Source: Beta vulgaris subsp. vulgaris
Taxonomy: Eukaryota > Streptophyta > Magnoliopsida > Caryophyllales > Amaranthaceae
NCBI RefSeq assembly: GCF_026745355.1
Contig: NC_079202.1
Location: 31,238,740-31,302,739, forward strand
Direction: 5' to 3'
DNA length: 64,000 bases
The notes under the pieces were generated by a model. That model ran no database searches, was not told the DNA's origin, and worked only from the letters and a program-made list of their open reading frames with translations. Shown here in pieces: positions 34,284-46,323 of this stretch; positions within the stretch are counted from its first letter, which is position 1, and every line of letters begins with the position of its first letter. Made by a program: the position numbers and the translations under genes.

Positions 34284-36023
34284 TATATGTTCTGAATTTC
34301 AAAGTCTTGTTATATTTTTGGAAAGATTGTATCAAGATACTTTCCTAAACTTTATTTTCAAAGATGGACTTTACGCTTGTGTATTGTTGGTTAAGTATGA
34401 GTTGTTAATAGAACTTGTCTTGTTGATTTTATTATGATAAATTAGAATAAAGTCAAGAGAAATATATTTGCCAAAAATTGTGAATAACAATTTAGGTAAA
34501 TATATTTCCACATAAGGACAATTCCTATTTTACATTTCAAGGCCTACTTAAGCGAAGATAATACGTGAAATTGATTGAGCTTTTCCAAGAAAAAATCTAA
34601 GCAATTTGAAAAGTTTCTTACACTTCTTACAAACCCTAACACACGGTTGAAAAGAACGACAATAGAGATCGCAAACACTAGTTGATTAATTGCATATTGC
34701 TAAGGATAAATTCTTGCGCTTTTGCCTATACGTAGCAATGAACTGCGTAAAATTTTAAAAAAAGTGTGCAATAAACCTATTGTTGCGGTTCTTATGCAAA
34801 ATTGCAGCAACAAGTTCACTTAGGGTTTCCTAATTAAGTTGGAGTATGTAGGCGCTGTTTTCATTCCTTCTACTTCCCTCCTCACATATTCATTCACCCT
34901 CCCTCCTATTAGAGGAATACAGTAGAACAAGGATCTTACAAAGATGAACACGATGAATGTGAACCTTCTAGGTGTGTAATCACTTTCCCAAAAGAAGTAT
35001 TCCGACCCTATATTGAGCGTGATTTACACGTAATTCTTAATCGAGATGCAAATAAGAACAACAATGTTCTTGCTCATTAAGAATAATGCCGATTAAGAAT
35101 AAATGTGTGAAGAGACTTGAGATGATGAATTTTTATGTTCTTGAGTTTGAGAGAGAGTTTTTAACCATCCATCAATATGATAAGAGTCCCATATATATAG
35201 AGTAACATTACAAAGCTTAAACATATCATCAAAAAGACAATAATTGCTCAACGAATAAAAGCATCACTTCGCGAAGTAAGAAAACTGGCGAGTTGGAGTT
35301 TGCGCTCCCATGTGGAGCACACGCTCCAAGGAGGAGCGAATGATCCATGGCCATGTCTATGCCATTTTCAACAAATTTGAGCTTCTTGACAATTCTGAGC
35401 GAGCGCTCTGTCATAGGAGTGAATACTCTTTACCGGTAGCCTCTATAACCTATGTTGTTAAGTGACGACACCTTAACTAAACGACTTATACGAATGTAAC
35501 ATGAATCTAATCATACAAAGGCTCTAAATTTCCAAACCTCCTTCCTTCCCTTCTCTTTCAACGCCTCCCTTGCCTTCTCTTTCTTCTCACTCCTCTGCCT
35601 TTTATTTCCTCTCATTAAACCACCACCGCAACCTCCTCACTCATTGCACTTCTCTCACCATCCTTGCTATACCCAACTCCTTCCTCTACTCCTCCACTAC
35701 CAAGTTTCCCTCCAATTCTCCCTCCACTCTTGCTGACGTCTTAATCCTTCATCCATTCAAATCGTCGAGTTTATCACTCATGCTCGAACCCGTATTTCGT
35801 CTCTCACTCACTCCTCTTCGAATTCGTTTTTCCTCTCATCAGCACCGCCGACTGTTACTGTGGCTGTGGCTGTGACTAGCGGTTCATCGACATCCGTGTA
35901 GCGGTTCATGGGAATGGCATTTGTCGAGATTTGGTTATAGAGGTTCGTCGCTGACCCCTTCGTGGTTCATTGATATGATGAACCCACTGGAAAAAAGGCA
36001 ATGAAGACTTCATGGTTCCCCTC
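34284..36023. other. Unassigned part of the duplicated block, copy A
   Basis: No domain is recognised. A C/T-rich stretch at 35530-35870 gives a Ser/Leu-rich open frame of 101 codons that is disrupted in copy B, so it is not supported as a gene. An AT-rich tail with TATATATAGAG near 35193 might belong to an LTR. Confidence 0.4.
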
Positions 36024-36026
36024 TTC

Positions 36027-36336
36027 CAGTTTGTTTGGTAGAAGGAGTTTGGAAGGAAAAGAAAGGAAGTGGAAGGAAATTTATTACTTTCCAATGTTTG
36101 GTTCATTAAAAAAAAATTAAGTGAAAGGAAATGGGAGGAATTGGAAGGAAAGACTCTTTAATGAAATTTCCCTTTCCTTTCCTCCCAAAAGCGGGGGAAT
36201 TTGGAAGGAAAGAGAAAATTTATACCAAACATGGGAAATTAAGGTTTTTTTTCCTTTTTCTTCCATTCTTTTCTTTTCTCTTCCATTCCTTTCTTTTTCC
36301 TTTCTTTCCTTTACTAAAAATGAACCAAACACACTG
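36027..36336. mobile_element. Harbinger-like MITE, copy A
   Basis: Inverted ends CAGTTTGTTTGGTA and the complement of GAACCAAACACACTG, flanked by TTC on both sides (36024-36026 and 36337-36339). The interior is rich in GGAAGGAAA and its complement, forming a long imperfect hairpin. A 3-bp duplication with GTTTGG ends suggests PIF/Harbinger, although TTC is not the usual TWA target. Confidence 0.65.
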
Positions 36337-36591
36337 TTCATGGCCGACTAAAAAAAAAATTATTTTCTTTTCTTTCATTTATCTGAATCATATGATGATA
36401 GAAATGAAATTTTATTTTTTTAGATTTTTTGAATTATATTTTTTGAGTTAATGTGATAAGAGTTTAGCTAGGTTTTTATTTTTAAGGGTTTTTCTTTTTG
36501 TTTATTTTGTAATTAAAGGTTGTAAAAATATATCTTTATTGAATTTATGCATTCAATCTGCAGTAAATAAATTGATTGTTGTACTTATTTG

Positions 36592-39327
36592 ACTTGGCGT
36601 ATTCAGGAAAGATTGGACTTTAGTTGGTAGATCGGTCTTTAGAGCTATTAAAGCTTTTCTCTATTCAGGAAAGATTTTAAAGGAGATTAATCACACATTT
36701 ATTACCTTAATACAAAAAATAGACAATCCTTCTAATCTTAACCAATTCATACCTATTAGTCTTTCTTATACAATCTATAATATTATATATAAAATCATGG
36801 CTAATAGGTTAAATGTTGTTTTGAAAATTATTCATTCTTTACAGGGAGCTTTTCTCACTGAAAGATTAATTCAACATAATGTTCTCCTTGCTCATGAAGT
36901 TTTTCATTCTTTTAAAAATAAAAAAGGGTTGGAAGGATGGATAGCTTTGAAGTTGGACATGGAAAAAGCGTATGATCGTTTAGAGTGGGATTTCATCTTT
37001 ATTACTTTAGAGAAATTGATTTTCTGCTCTCGTTGGATAGAGTGGTTAAAACAATGTATTAATACTGTCTCCTTTTCAGTTTTAGTTAATGTTATTCCTA
37101 GTGAAACTTTTGTCTTGTTAAGTGGAGTTCGTCAAGTAGACCCTTTATCTCCTTATATCTTTATTTTATGTGCAGAAATTTTAGCTCGTCAATTGCATAG
37201 CTAATTCTGTTGACTCTAAATCTATAGGTGTTACATTAGGACACCCAAGGGTTAAAATTCCTTTCCTAACTTTTGCAGATTATACTATGGTTTTTTCTAA
37301 ATTTACAGAGGATAGTTGTTATACTATTAAAAATATTTTAGATAAATATTGTTCTATGTGAGGCCAATTTGTTAATTTTCTCAAGTATGCATTTCAATGT
37401 ACGCAAAATGTTTAGATCTGGTTTCTGCTAATTTTGCTTATATCCTCCAAATGGAGAAATCCTTCTCATTAGGTAAATATCTTGGTTGTCCAATTATTGA
37501 TACCAAAGTAAGAAATGTTACGTTTGCTGAAATTCAAGAAAAAGTGTCTTCTCAGTTGACTAAATGGAAAGCTAAGTCCTTATCTAATGCTAGTAGGACC
37601 ATTTTTATTCAATCTAATCTAGCAACGAAAGCCAATTATCAAATGCAAAGTTTTTATTTGCCCTCTACAATTCTTTCTTCCCTTGATAAATGTTATAGAA
37701 ATTTCTTTTGAAATAAAGCCTCAGATACTAAATCTCCGAATTTGATTGGATGGGATAAGATTTGTAAACCCAAAAAATTTGGAGGATTGAGACTTAGGAA
37801 AGCTAAGACTAATTAAATTGCCCTTCAGTTCAAGCTTATTTGAAAGATTCTAGATTCTCTTGACAATTTATGGGTTAATTTAGTTGAGATAGAGTATTTA
37901 AAGATGACGCTTTATTTATTTATAAAGTCAAAGCTAATAATGTTTCCTGGCAATGGAGAAAGCTGATGCGGTTAAGAAGTTCTTTTAAGAAGGGGTTAAG
38001 ATGTAATGTTGGAGATGCTGAGAACATTTCCTTTTGGTATGATAATTGGGTTTTTAGCTATCCCATTGCGGATATATATACCATGTTGTTAGTGGATATA
38101 AAAGTATGAAAGTTAGTTACTTCGTTAATCAGGATCGTCAATGGGATAAATCTCTTCTTATGCAGTTTATCCCTCTAGATATATCTAATGTATTAACTAA
38201 TTATTTACTCCTGCTAATCAAATTTTTAACAAAACGTTTTGCCTCCCCTTATAGGAATTATTCTGTTAAGTCAGTTGTGGAGCTCATTCAAGGTCTAAAC
38301 TCGCAGCCGTCCGAGCCTACAATTTTTCATTAAATTTGGAAATTGAAAGTTCCCCCCAAAATGAAACTTTTTTATCAGGAAAATTTGCCAAAATGGTCTT
38401 CCTACAAAGGAAAGGCTGGAAATAAGCCATGTTTTTCTTCTTATGGAGTGTGTCTTTTGTAATTATCACTCTAAGGATTCCTCTCATCTCTTTTCTAGTT
38501 CTCTTTTTGTTATAAATGTGGTTGAGGATCTCAAGAGCCATATGAACTAGAGTGCTCCTCCCGTTATTGTGAATGAGTTTCCCTTTGTAGATCATTTATT
38601 AAATTTAGAATCTTGTTTCTCGATCTCTAAAATTGGGAATTTTGCTAACTTGGTGGTTTATTTGGTAGAACCGGAATGGGGTGATTTTCCGTCAGGAAAA
38701 TTGTTCTTCAGTTAAAGTTAGTGCGATGATTAGATCTTATATGCATAAAATTAGGATTCAGAGAGCCACAGTTGATGAAAGTGATGTTCATTAGCTCTCT
38801 CCAGTCTATTCAGAAGAGGTGGTGTTTCTTCTGGTAAGTCTAAGAGTCGGGATCAGGTTAGTTGGTGTCCTCCTCCTTCCAATTATTATAATGTTCATTT
38901 TGATGGTTCTAAACTTCCAAATGGTTAAGGCTCATTTGGGTTTATTATTCGTGATTCAGAAGGGAAATTTTTATTATGTGGTGCTGGTGCTTTAGATTCG
39001 TCGATTTCTATTCTTGTTGCTGAAGCTACGGGATTAAGAGAAGGTATCTGAGGGGCATTTTCTTTGGGAAATAAAAATTTTATTATCGAGGGACACAATT
39101 TGGTTGTTATCAACTCTATTAGAAATATTTGGAAGATTTTCTAAGACTATTAACGATATTATTTTAGATTCAGGTGAAAATTTGAAGCCATTCAAGATGT
39201 CCACATTCGTCATGCTTTTCTGGAGGGTAATGGTGCTGCAGATAGGATGGCTCATCATAGTCACACGACGACTAACATTACTTATTGGTTTGATGTTTAT
39301 GATTTCCCTTTTGTTGTAATCATCCAT
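36592..39327 (+). pseudogene. L1-type LINE, 5'-truncated RT and RNase H, copy A
   Basis: Reverse transcriptase of a non-LTR retrotransposon. Frames read LKEINHTFITLIQK, NQFIPISLSYTIYNIIYKIMANRL, then open 36797-37204 with GAFLTERLIQHNVL, LKLDMEKAYDRLEWDF and SGVRQVDPLSPYIF. The catalytic motif, normally FADD, reads FADY (about 37278-37289), so the enzyme is dead. The connection region (37397-37711, KYLGCPI, LTKWKAKSLSNASRTI) follows. The 3' end encodes a degenerate RNase H (NVHFDGSKLPNG, FIIRDSEGKF, EGNGAADRMAHHSH). ORF1 and the endonuclease are absent. There are many stops. Confidence 0.9.
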
Positions 39328-39656
39328 AATTAGTCCGTCGCTAATTATAGGTTGCCCCTAATGCCACCTTTTAGAGACAGACAAGTTATGGTGTTGCTAA
39401 ATACACTTATGTTTAGAGACAACCATATGCTTGTCGCTAATTGTTGGTTGCCCCTAATGCCACCTTTTAGAGACAGACAAGTTATGGTGTTGCTAAAGAC
39501 ACTTATGTTTAGAGGCAACCATATGCTTGTCGCTAATTTTGGTTGCCCCTAATGCCACCTTTTTCAGGCACAAAACTTGAAGTGTTGCTAAAGCCACTTA
39601 CATTTAGAGGCGGCCATCAATCAGTCGCTAATTATAGGTTGCCCCTAATCACTAGT
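39328..39656. repeat. Tandem array of CACTA-like subterminal units
   Basis: About two and a half units of roughly 123 bp with CCTAATGCCACCTTTTAGAG, GTTATGGTGTTGCTAAA, TTTAGAGACAACCATATGC and GTCGCTAATT. It resembles the array at 33480-34283 in its words (TTTAGAGACAAC, TGCTAAA). It joins the LINE directly at 39327 and the next CACTA-like end at 39657. Confidence 0.65.
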
Positions 39657-41640
39657 CACTACAAGAAAAACTGCTATTTACGACCAGATTTCTGGTCGCA
39701 AAAAGTTGAAATCTGGTCGTAAAAGCCTTTTACGGCCAGAAACGCATGTGGTCGCGAGTGGTCATAGAAGGCTTCGTCGCAAATAATATTTAAAAAAAAC
39801 TCGTCGTAAAAACCTTTTAGATCTGGTCGCAATTGCTAGTCATCTACGACTAGAAATCAGGTCGCAAATGTGATTAAAAAAATAAAAAAAAAGAAATTAA
39901 CAACTAAACATAGTTGCTAATTTCTTTTTTTTTACAATCTAATGTTAATAAACTACATTGTCATTAAAAAAAATAATAAACAACAATAAATTAACAAACT
40001 ATATTTTTATTAATAATTTTTATTATCTCATACAACTTAAAACAAATACAACTAAAAACTAGTTTCTACAACTTTAAACTAAAAAATACAATTCAATCAA
40101 AATAAATTTTACAAATAAATCAATAAATGCCAAAAATTCTAGTTTTGTAATTCCTGGAATTTGAACCCAGAAATCGAACAGTCCCAGCTTGACCACCACT
40201 GCCGCCGGTCTTCCCTACCACCGTCGCCGCCGCCTTTATTTACACCTGCCAAAAAAATCAAAAAAGAGCCTAAATTTAAAATCAAAATTTAAAACGAAAA
40301 AAAAGGAAAAACAAAAAATGACATGAAAAAATAGAAACAAAAAAACGAGAAGCAAAAAAAGAATGAAGACCACAAACTTCCCACCGCCGCCACCACCGCC
40401 CAGCCCAGCACCAACCTCAGCCACTTAACCCCGAAACCCTACCGCCGCCACCTAAAAAAAACAAACCCTAACTTCAAACCCCCCACCCCTCAACCCCTCG
40501 AGCCCACCCCACCCCCCTCTTCGAACCCACCCCGACTTATCCCCCCTTCGAACCCATCCCCTCAACTCCCCCAACCCACCCCATCAACCCCCACATCAAA
40601 CCCTAAATCAAGAACAGAAAGGCCCAAAAAAGGAAAAAAAAATCTTCATTTAGAAAAAATCAGACGAGAAGCAGGAGTTTCAGACAAATAAATGACAATT
40701 AGAGTCTGACTCGAGACTTCTGTAACTAGCAATGAACAAGTAATAGAAAACATTAATACCAGAAATGACAAAATAAATCGAGCAAATTCATCAAAAACAC
40801 TCTAGTATAACTTTTCTGGATCAAATATTCGAACCAATATCATCAAAAAAATCAACTTCCAAAATACTAAAATGCATAAGAAATTGAACGAAAAACAAAA
40901 CAAAGGTAGGAATGAAGATGCACGGAAAATGTAAACCAACAAACCCATAATTGAACAAAATTCACCAAACTTCGACCAAAATTTAATCCAAATTCGACCA
41001 ATATCACCTAAATACAACCAACTTGACAAAATCTTACACAAAAAAAACCTTGAAAATCGAGAAAAAAACCATAAAATAATTAACTCAAACCCTAAACACC
41101 CCCAAAAACCACTTAATCGAACCCAGATATCCCTCATTAACTCGAACAAATCATTCCAAAGAAAAATTTCGAATCTCCCAGAAATTGAACCTACAATCAA
41201 AAAATATGAGAATAACAAAAACGAGGATGAGGGTGGCGATTGAGGGACAAACGATTATGCTCTATTGGAGAAGACCGACCTGAGGGGTGAAATCCTATCC
41301 TTCCGACGATGACGAATGTGCAGCAAGAATCACGTTGATGTTCAGCGAGGATGATGAGAGGCGAACGAACACATTGGTTGTGGAGGATGAGAGAGGCTAG
41401 CAGACGAGAGTGAGAGATGAGAGAGAAAGAGCATCGAAAAAGGGAGGAAGGGTGGTGGTGGCGGCCGAATTCCGGCAAGGACAGAGAAAGGAAGGAAGGA
41501 GCAGAACAATGAAAGAGCAGCAACTTTTTTTTTTTTTTTGAGGAGATGAAAGAGAAGCGGCTGAACATAGCGAAATAGGATTTTTAGGTTTGGAGGAGAG
41601 CTGGGAGAAGGTAATAGGGTAGGAGAGGATCTAACGGTTC
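39657..41640. mobile_element. CACTA-like element, left end only (same family as 4942-6987)
   Basis: Starts CACTACAAGAAAAACTGC and is followed by ACGACCAGA / TGGTCGTAA subterminal repeats (39678-39865). The interior repeats the layout of 4942-6987: A-rich, then C-rich (40380-40620), then GA-rich (41400-41560). No right-hand TAGTG terminus with such repeats was found, so the right border given is approximate and the element is truncated or rearranged. Confidence 0.7.
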
Positions 41641-43345
41641 AGTTTGTTTTATGATATGTATCTAACGGTTAATATTCATTATCCGTGTGCTTTGTGTTAT
41701 TTTCTTGTGTGCCCTTGATTATGATGATCGAACAGTTTAGATTTTGCCCATTAGATGATTTTGGATTTTTCCTTAAGAAAACAAATAATCCTACCAAATT
41801 ATTATTCATAACAACTAATCTCCATGTTTCACATCCCTAAACCCCAAATCTCATACCTTATAACCCCATTTTTCAAATAATAATATAATTATTTATAGTA
41901 TTAATCTCGTATCCACTAATTGATCGTATATTCGTAGTTAATATATAATACTCATTATTATTATCGTTAGTTATGCTATTAGAACACATTAAGAGTCTAT
42001 ACTCATTAATAATCAATCTTGTATTAGTTAGAATGATTCCAATATTATTATATTGTACTAAAGTATTTAAGTCTACTGATAAAATAGTTTGTTTATAGTC
42101 ACTATATACAAAGTTAAGACATATAGCTCAAGTAGATGTTTTTGTTTCAAAATGCATTTCTTATAAAGACGGTTAACTCAAATATTGTATTGTTATCTTA
42201 ATTAGCCTATCAACTACCATTGACACATTCGTTTAGTATAATATGTAATTTGAATCATTCAAGAGATTTCTTTGTTTATGAAACGCATTACACTCGAGGA
42301 CGATTATCATAATGATTACCCACTTACATTGACTAATCTAACACTAATCCATTTGTATTACTTTGTGTTTATACTAATGTATACTAGCTAGAAATGTAAT
42401 ACATTGATCTATACACTATCTATACATTGACATATAGTCGAAATGCAATACATTAATCTATGTACTAATTTAGTTTAGCCTATGATTACCCCCTACACTG
42501 GCTTCCGTCACGTTATACTCGTATTAGCTTGTGTTGATCGACTTTAATCATCATTATCACCAATTATGATCACATTATACTCGTATTGTTTTTTGGTCAA
42601 TGATATGAGATTAAAGAAATTATAATGCTTATGGGCAAGGGAATAATCGAGTAACTAACTAAGTGTTAAATTACTATATGGTTGTGCAACTTATGAATCC
42701 GGCCTTGTTGTAATCACTTAGGCCTCACATAACTGTCGTTGTAAACACTAAATGTATGATTGTCATTTGTTATAGTATCATCAATGGACATATATATATC
42801 ATTCCCATACATCATCTTCAATCACAACCGTCCATCATCATCATAATCAGTCAATCACAATCTATCATCAAACAATCATCTTCAATTATCATCAAAATCG
42901 CTGCATCATCATCAATCAACATCACAATCACCTGGCCTTCGATCATCAGCATCATCATTAGAACCGCCATCACCGCATCATCATAATCATCCTTGTCATT
43001 GGTAAAAGTCATTTTTGGCCCATTTTAACTAGGAATTGTTAGCCAATTTCTATTAGTTTTATTAGCTTTTTAATATTTGATTTTAGTTTATTTTGCATCC
43101 ATTTGCATTATTTGTGTAAATGTAGTGGATGTTTTTCATTTTTACGTAATTTTGCTACTCCGTATTATTTAAGTCATTTCTCATATTAATGAATATGTAT
43201 TTTAAAAGGGTACGATATTGAGAGCATAGAGCGCGTCACATAGGAATGTAATTATATTTATTTTTTAATTCATTTAACCCTAATTTATTTATATCATTAA
43301 GTTTATTTTATTCTTATGTTTTTTTCCAATCCTATGTGTTTTATA
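41641..43345. other. AT-rich intergenic DNA with an ATC-rich microsatellite-like stretch
   Basis: No gene is seen. Positions 42776-42990 are dense in ATCATC/CAATCA trinucleotides and give a spurious Ile/Ser-rich frame of 76 codons. Confidence 0.5.
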
Positions 43346-43349
43346 AAAA

Positions 43350-43806
43350 AACTAATATGAACCCGGTGCACACTAATTAGTGTGCACCCGATCCATATCA
43401 CGTGAGTTTAGGATAGTGTATATTGATATAATATAGTGTATGTTAAAATGATATAGTGTATTAAATATATATATTAAAATGATATAGGTATGTTAAAATG
43501 ATATAGTGTACCTATGATATATAGTATATCTATTTTTGATATAGTGTATCTATTTTTGATATAGTGTATGTTTCTGTAATGCGTTTAAGTAAATATTTTC
43601 CTATTGGATATAGTGTACGTAGTTATGATATAGTGTATCTATTTTTGATATAGTGTACCTATGTGTCATATAGTGTATCTATTTTTGATATAGTGTATCT
43701 ATTTTTGATATAGTGTATCTATTTTTGATATAGTGTATAAGTGAGTACTTCTTAACCGGTCACGTGCCAAGGCCTAGTCCACACTATTTTTAGTGTGAAC
43801 GGGGTC
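43350..43806. repeat. Tandem 20-bp repeat bounded by short palindromes
   Basis: About 14 units of GATATAGTGTATCTATTTTT-like sequence (43414-43740). On the left is the palindrome GGTGCACACTAATTAGTGTG followed by CACC (43361-43384 area). On the right is CCACACTATTTTTAGTGTG followed by AACGGGGTCC. The two sides share ACACTA...TAGTGTG and a CCCG/CGGG word, so the block may be one foldback-like element. Confidence 0.6.
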
Positions 43807-43963
43807 CATGCAAGATGGATTGTTTATTTTATGCTAATTTAATTGTACTATTAAGTTTTTTTTTCAATCCTATTTTATCTCTATGAATCATACTAATAAA
43901 CAATAATAAATAAATAAAAGTAATAAAACATATACCAAAGGGTATTCTTGTAATTAGGTTGTA

Positions 43964-43965
<2 letters not shown>

Positions 43966-44041
<76 letters not shown>
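43966..44041. repeat. (AT)n microsatellite
   Basis: An almost perfect AT dinucleotide run of about 37 units. Confidence 0.95.
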
Positions 44042-44045
<4 letters not shown>

Positions 44046-44091
44046 GTGTCTAGGATCCCTAATCAGGGAGGCCGTCACATTATTCTCACAT

Positions 44092-44104
44092 GGTATCAAG
44101 AGCT
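44092..44104 (+). promoter_or_regulatory. Possible LTR end and primer binding site
   Basis: TGGTATCAAGAGC follows ATTCTCACA. It matches the initiator-tRNA PBS of plant copia elements with one extra base, and CA just before it would be an LTR end. No LTR start, partner LTR or coding domain was found, so this is a solitary hint of a decayed element. Confidence 0.4.
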
Positions 44105-44339
44105 TAGTGTTCCTGGAACCCTAATTTTTTTTCCAATTTACGTTGATTTTTTTTTCAATTTCATCTTCACTTATTAATTAAATGGAAAACAATTAATCTC
44201 ATGTCATTGTTTTGCTTCCACTGTTGATTAATTAATTTTTTTTGTAGTATCATTGTTTTTAGGCACTCATCGTGCTTGATTACACAGTTGTTCGCTAATT
44301 TTCTGTTATCATTGATTACGTCATCTCGTAATCCTTTGC

Positions 44340-44480
44340 AATGAATTTACAGTACGGTATTAATATGATACAACAACAAAATTAGAAAAAGGAGGCATGA
44401 GTTGTCCCCGTATGGGTTTCGAACCCATGACCTGCTAGGGTCTAGGAATTCTCGCACATCAAAGGTACCACCAAGCTACA
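44340..44480 (-). mobile_element. tRNA-like SINE fragment
   Basis: On the minus strand a box A-like TAGCTTGGTGG (complement of 44468-44478) and a box B stem-loop GGGTTCGAAACCC (complement of 44414-44426). Between them is a long insert unlike a normal anticodon arm. The downstream sequence does not close an acceptor stem. Most likely a SINE or tRNA-derived fragment; the ends are approximate. Confidence 0.5.
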
Positions 44481-45102
44481 TGTTTTGACTTGTTTATCGT
44501 TGCACGAAATTTACTTTTAAGCTCTTTTTTTTAATTGTTTTTAAAAAAAGCAAAAAACTTTTTCCCCCCCCTGAAATTCTACTATAGAATGGTTGGTCTT
44601 GTGGGAGTCTGGGTTGTTTAGGAATTTATTTACTTATATTTTCCTTTTTATTTTAAATTATCTTCATTTTCATTTATTTATTTCTTTTCTTTTTTTTTTA
44701 TTTTCTTTTATTACTTACATATTGTAAGGGTATAGATACCTAATAAAATCAAACAATATAGGAAGACCCTAGTTTTTTCATTTTCTCACTTTTATTTTCT
44801 TAGTTTAGAGAGAGAAAGCTGCTTTAGGAAATATTTTAGAGAATTAATTAGGTATTTTTCTTCTTATTTTCTTTTAGAGAGAGAGTGAAAATCCTTCATG
44901 ATTGGAACTTGAAATCTAAGATTGATTCAATTTGGATAGAAGATTTTAAGGAATTCAAGCATCATTCAATTAGAGTTATTATTATCTCTTCTCTTTTATT
45001 TCTGTCATTTCAATTTTACGCTTTCATTTCCTTCTTTTTTGATTCATATTTGATCCACTGTCCACCTAAACACAAACAAAAACTACATTTGGTAATATTA
45101 AT

Positions 45103-45377
45103 TAGAGGTGATCATGGGCCGGGCCGCGCCGCGCCCAAAAAAAATTTCCCATTGGTCGAGCCGGGCCTAAATTTGGGTCGAATTTTTGTGTCTAAAGCCT
45201 GCTATTTCGGCTTAAATTAGCGGGCTTTTGCGGGCCAAAATAGGTCGGGCCAAAAAATTGACTAAAAAGTCATTTTTGGCTTGCCCAAAGCCCGCCCAAA
45301 GCCAAAAAAATACGGGCGGGCAGAAAAATTCAGCCCAAAACCTGGCCCAAAACGGGCCGGGCCAAAATGATCACCTA
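45103..45377. mobile_element. hAT-like MITE, GC-rich, copy B
   Basis: Same ends and same TAATATTAAT flanks (45093-45102 and 45378-45387) as copy A. Its interior is about 11 bp shorter. Confidence 0.8.
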
Positions 45378-45531
45378 TAATATTAATACGAAAAATGACA
45401 AAAATAATAGCAAAAATAAATAAAAATGAAAAACATCCAATGCATTTACACAAATGTTGCAAATGGACGAAAATAAATTTAAAATGAATTAAAAAGTTAA
45501 TAAAAAAATCCCTAACCAAATTCATGTGATG

Positions 45532-46323
45532 CTAAAACAATGCCTATAATCAAGCATAATTCAATTGATAATGAAAATTATCTTCAGATGCAATTATTTT
45601 TCTATTACTTGAGGGTAAAAAAAAGTTAGTTCCGCTGCAACCACAATTCAAGTGACACAAAAAATATCTTTAGAGGCAACAATAATCTATGTGATGCCGA
45701 AAAAAATGGCTATAGAGACAACTAAATTCATGTGATGCTAAATACATGGCTTTAAAGACAACTAACTACATTTGATGCTAAAATTAAGGGCTACAGAGAC
45801 AACTAAATTCATGCGATGCTAAATACATGCTTTAGAGACAACTAACTACACTTGATGCTAAGAAATTGGCTTTAAGAAAACTGAATTCAGGTGACGCTAA
45901 ATACATGGTTTTAGAGACAACTAACCACAATTGATGCTAAAACAAATGGCTTTAGAGACAACTAAATTCATGTGACTCTAAATACATGGCTTTAGAGACA
46001 ACTAACTACAGTTGATGCTAAAAAAATGGCTTTAGAAACAACTAAATTCATGTGATGCTAAAATTATGGATTTAGAGACAACCAATATTCAGGTGATGCT
46101 AAAAATATGGATTAGAGACAACCAATATTCATTGATGCTAAAAACATGTTTTAGAGGCAACCACATACATCTTATGCTGAAATTATCTTTAGAGGCACTA
46201 GAATATACTTGACACTAAAAACCATATAATTTAGAGGCAACTATGTTATTTGGATGCTAAAAGGGGATTTCAGAGGCAACTCAGCCAGATGATGTGCCTC
46301 TATAGCCATTTTTTTTTTGTAGT
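45532..46323. repeat. CACTA-like terminal array, copy B
   Basis: Equivalent of 33480-34283, ending TTTTTTTTTGTAGTG. It has lost single bases at several places relative to copy A. Confidence 0.7.

Larger units (their letters stand above)
32463..39327. repeat. Duplicated block, copy A
   Basis: Matches copy B (about 44530-50997) in direct orientation over its whole length, with only small indels and substitutions by eye. Contents in order: a possible LTR-like piece (32463-33030, with a stretch beginning GTAAGGGTATAGATACC), a hAT-like MITE, a CACTA-like terminal array, about 1.7 kb of unassigned DNA, a Harbinger-like MITE and a LINE fragment. Its left end lies in the gap; its right end is at 39327, where the LINE stops matching. 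Confidence 0.9.

Noticed and set aside
35570..35875. 101-codon Ser/Leu-rich frame
   Set aside because: It is low-complexity, has no recognisable domain, and is disrupted by small deletions in copy B.
42756..42986. Ile/Ser-rich open frame
   Set aside because: It is generated by ATC/CAA trinucleotide-rich sequence.
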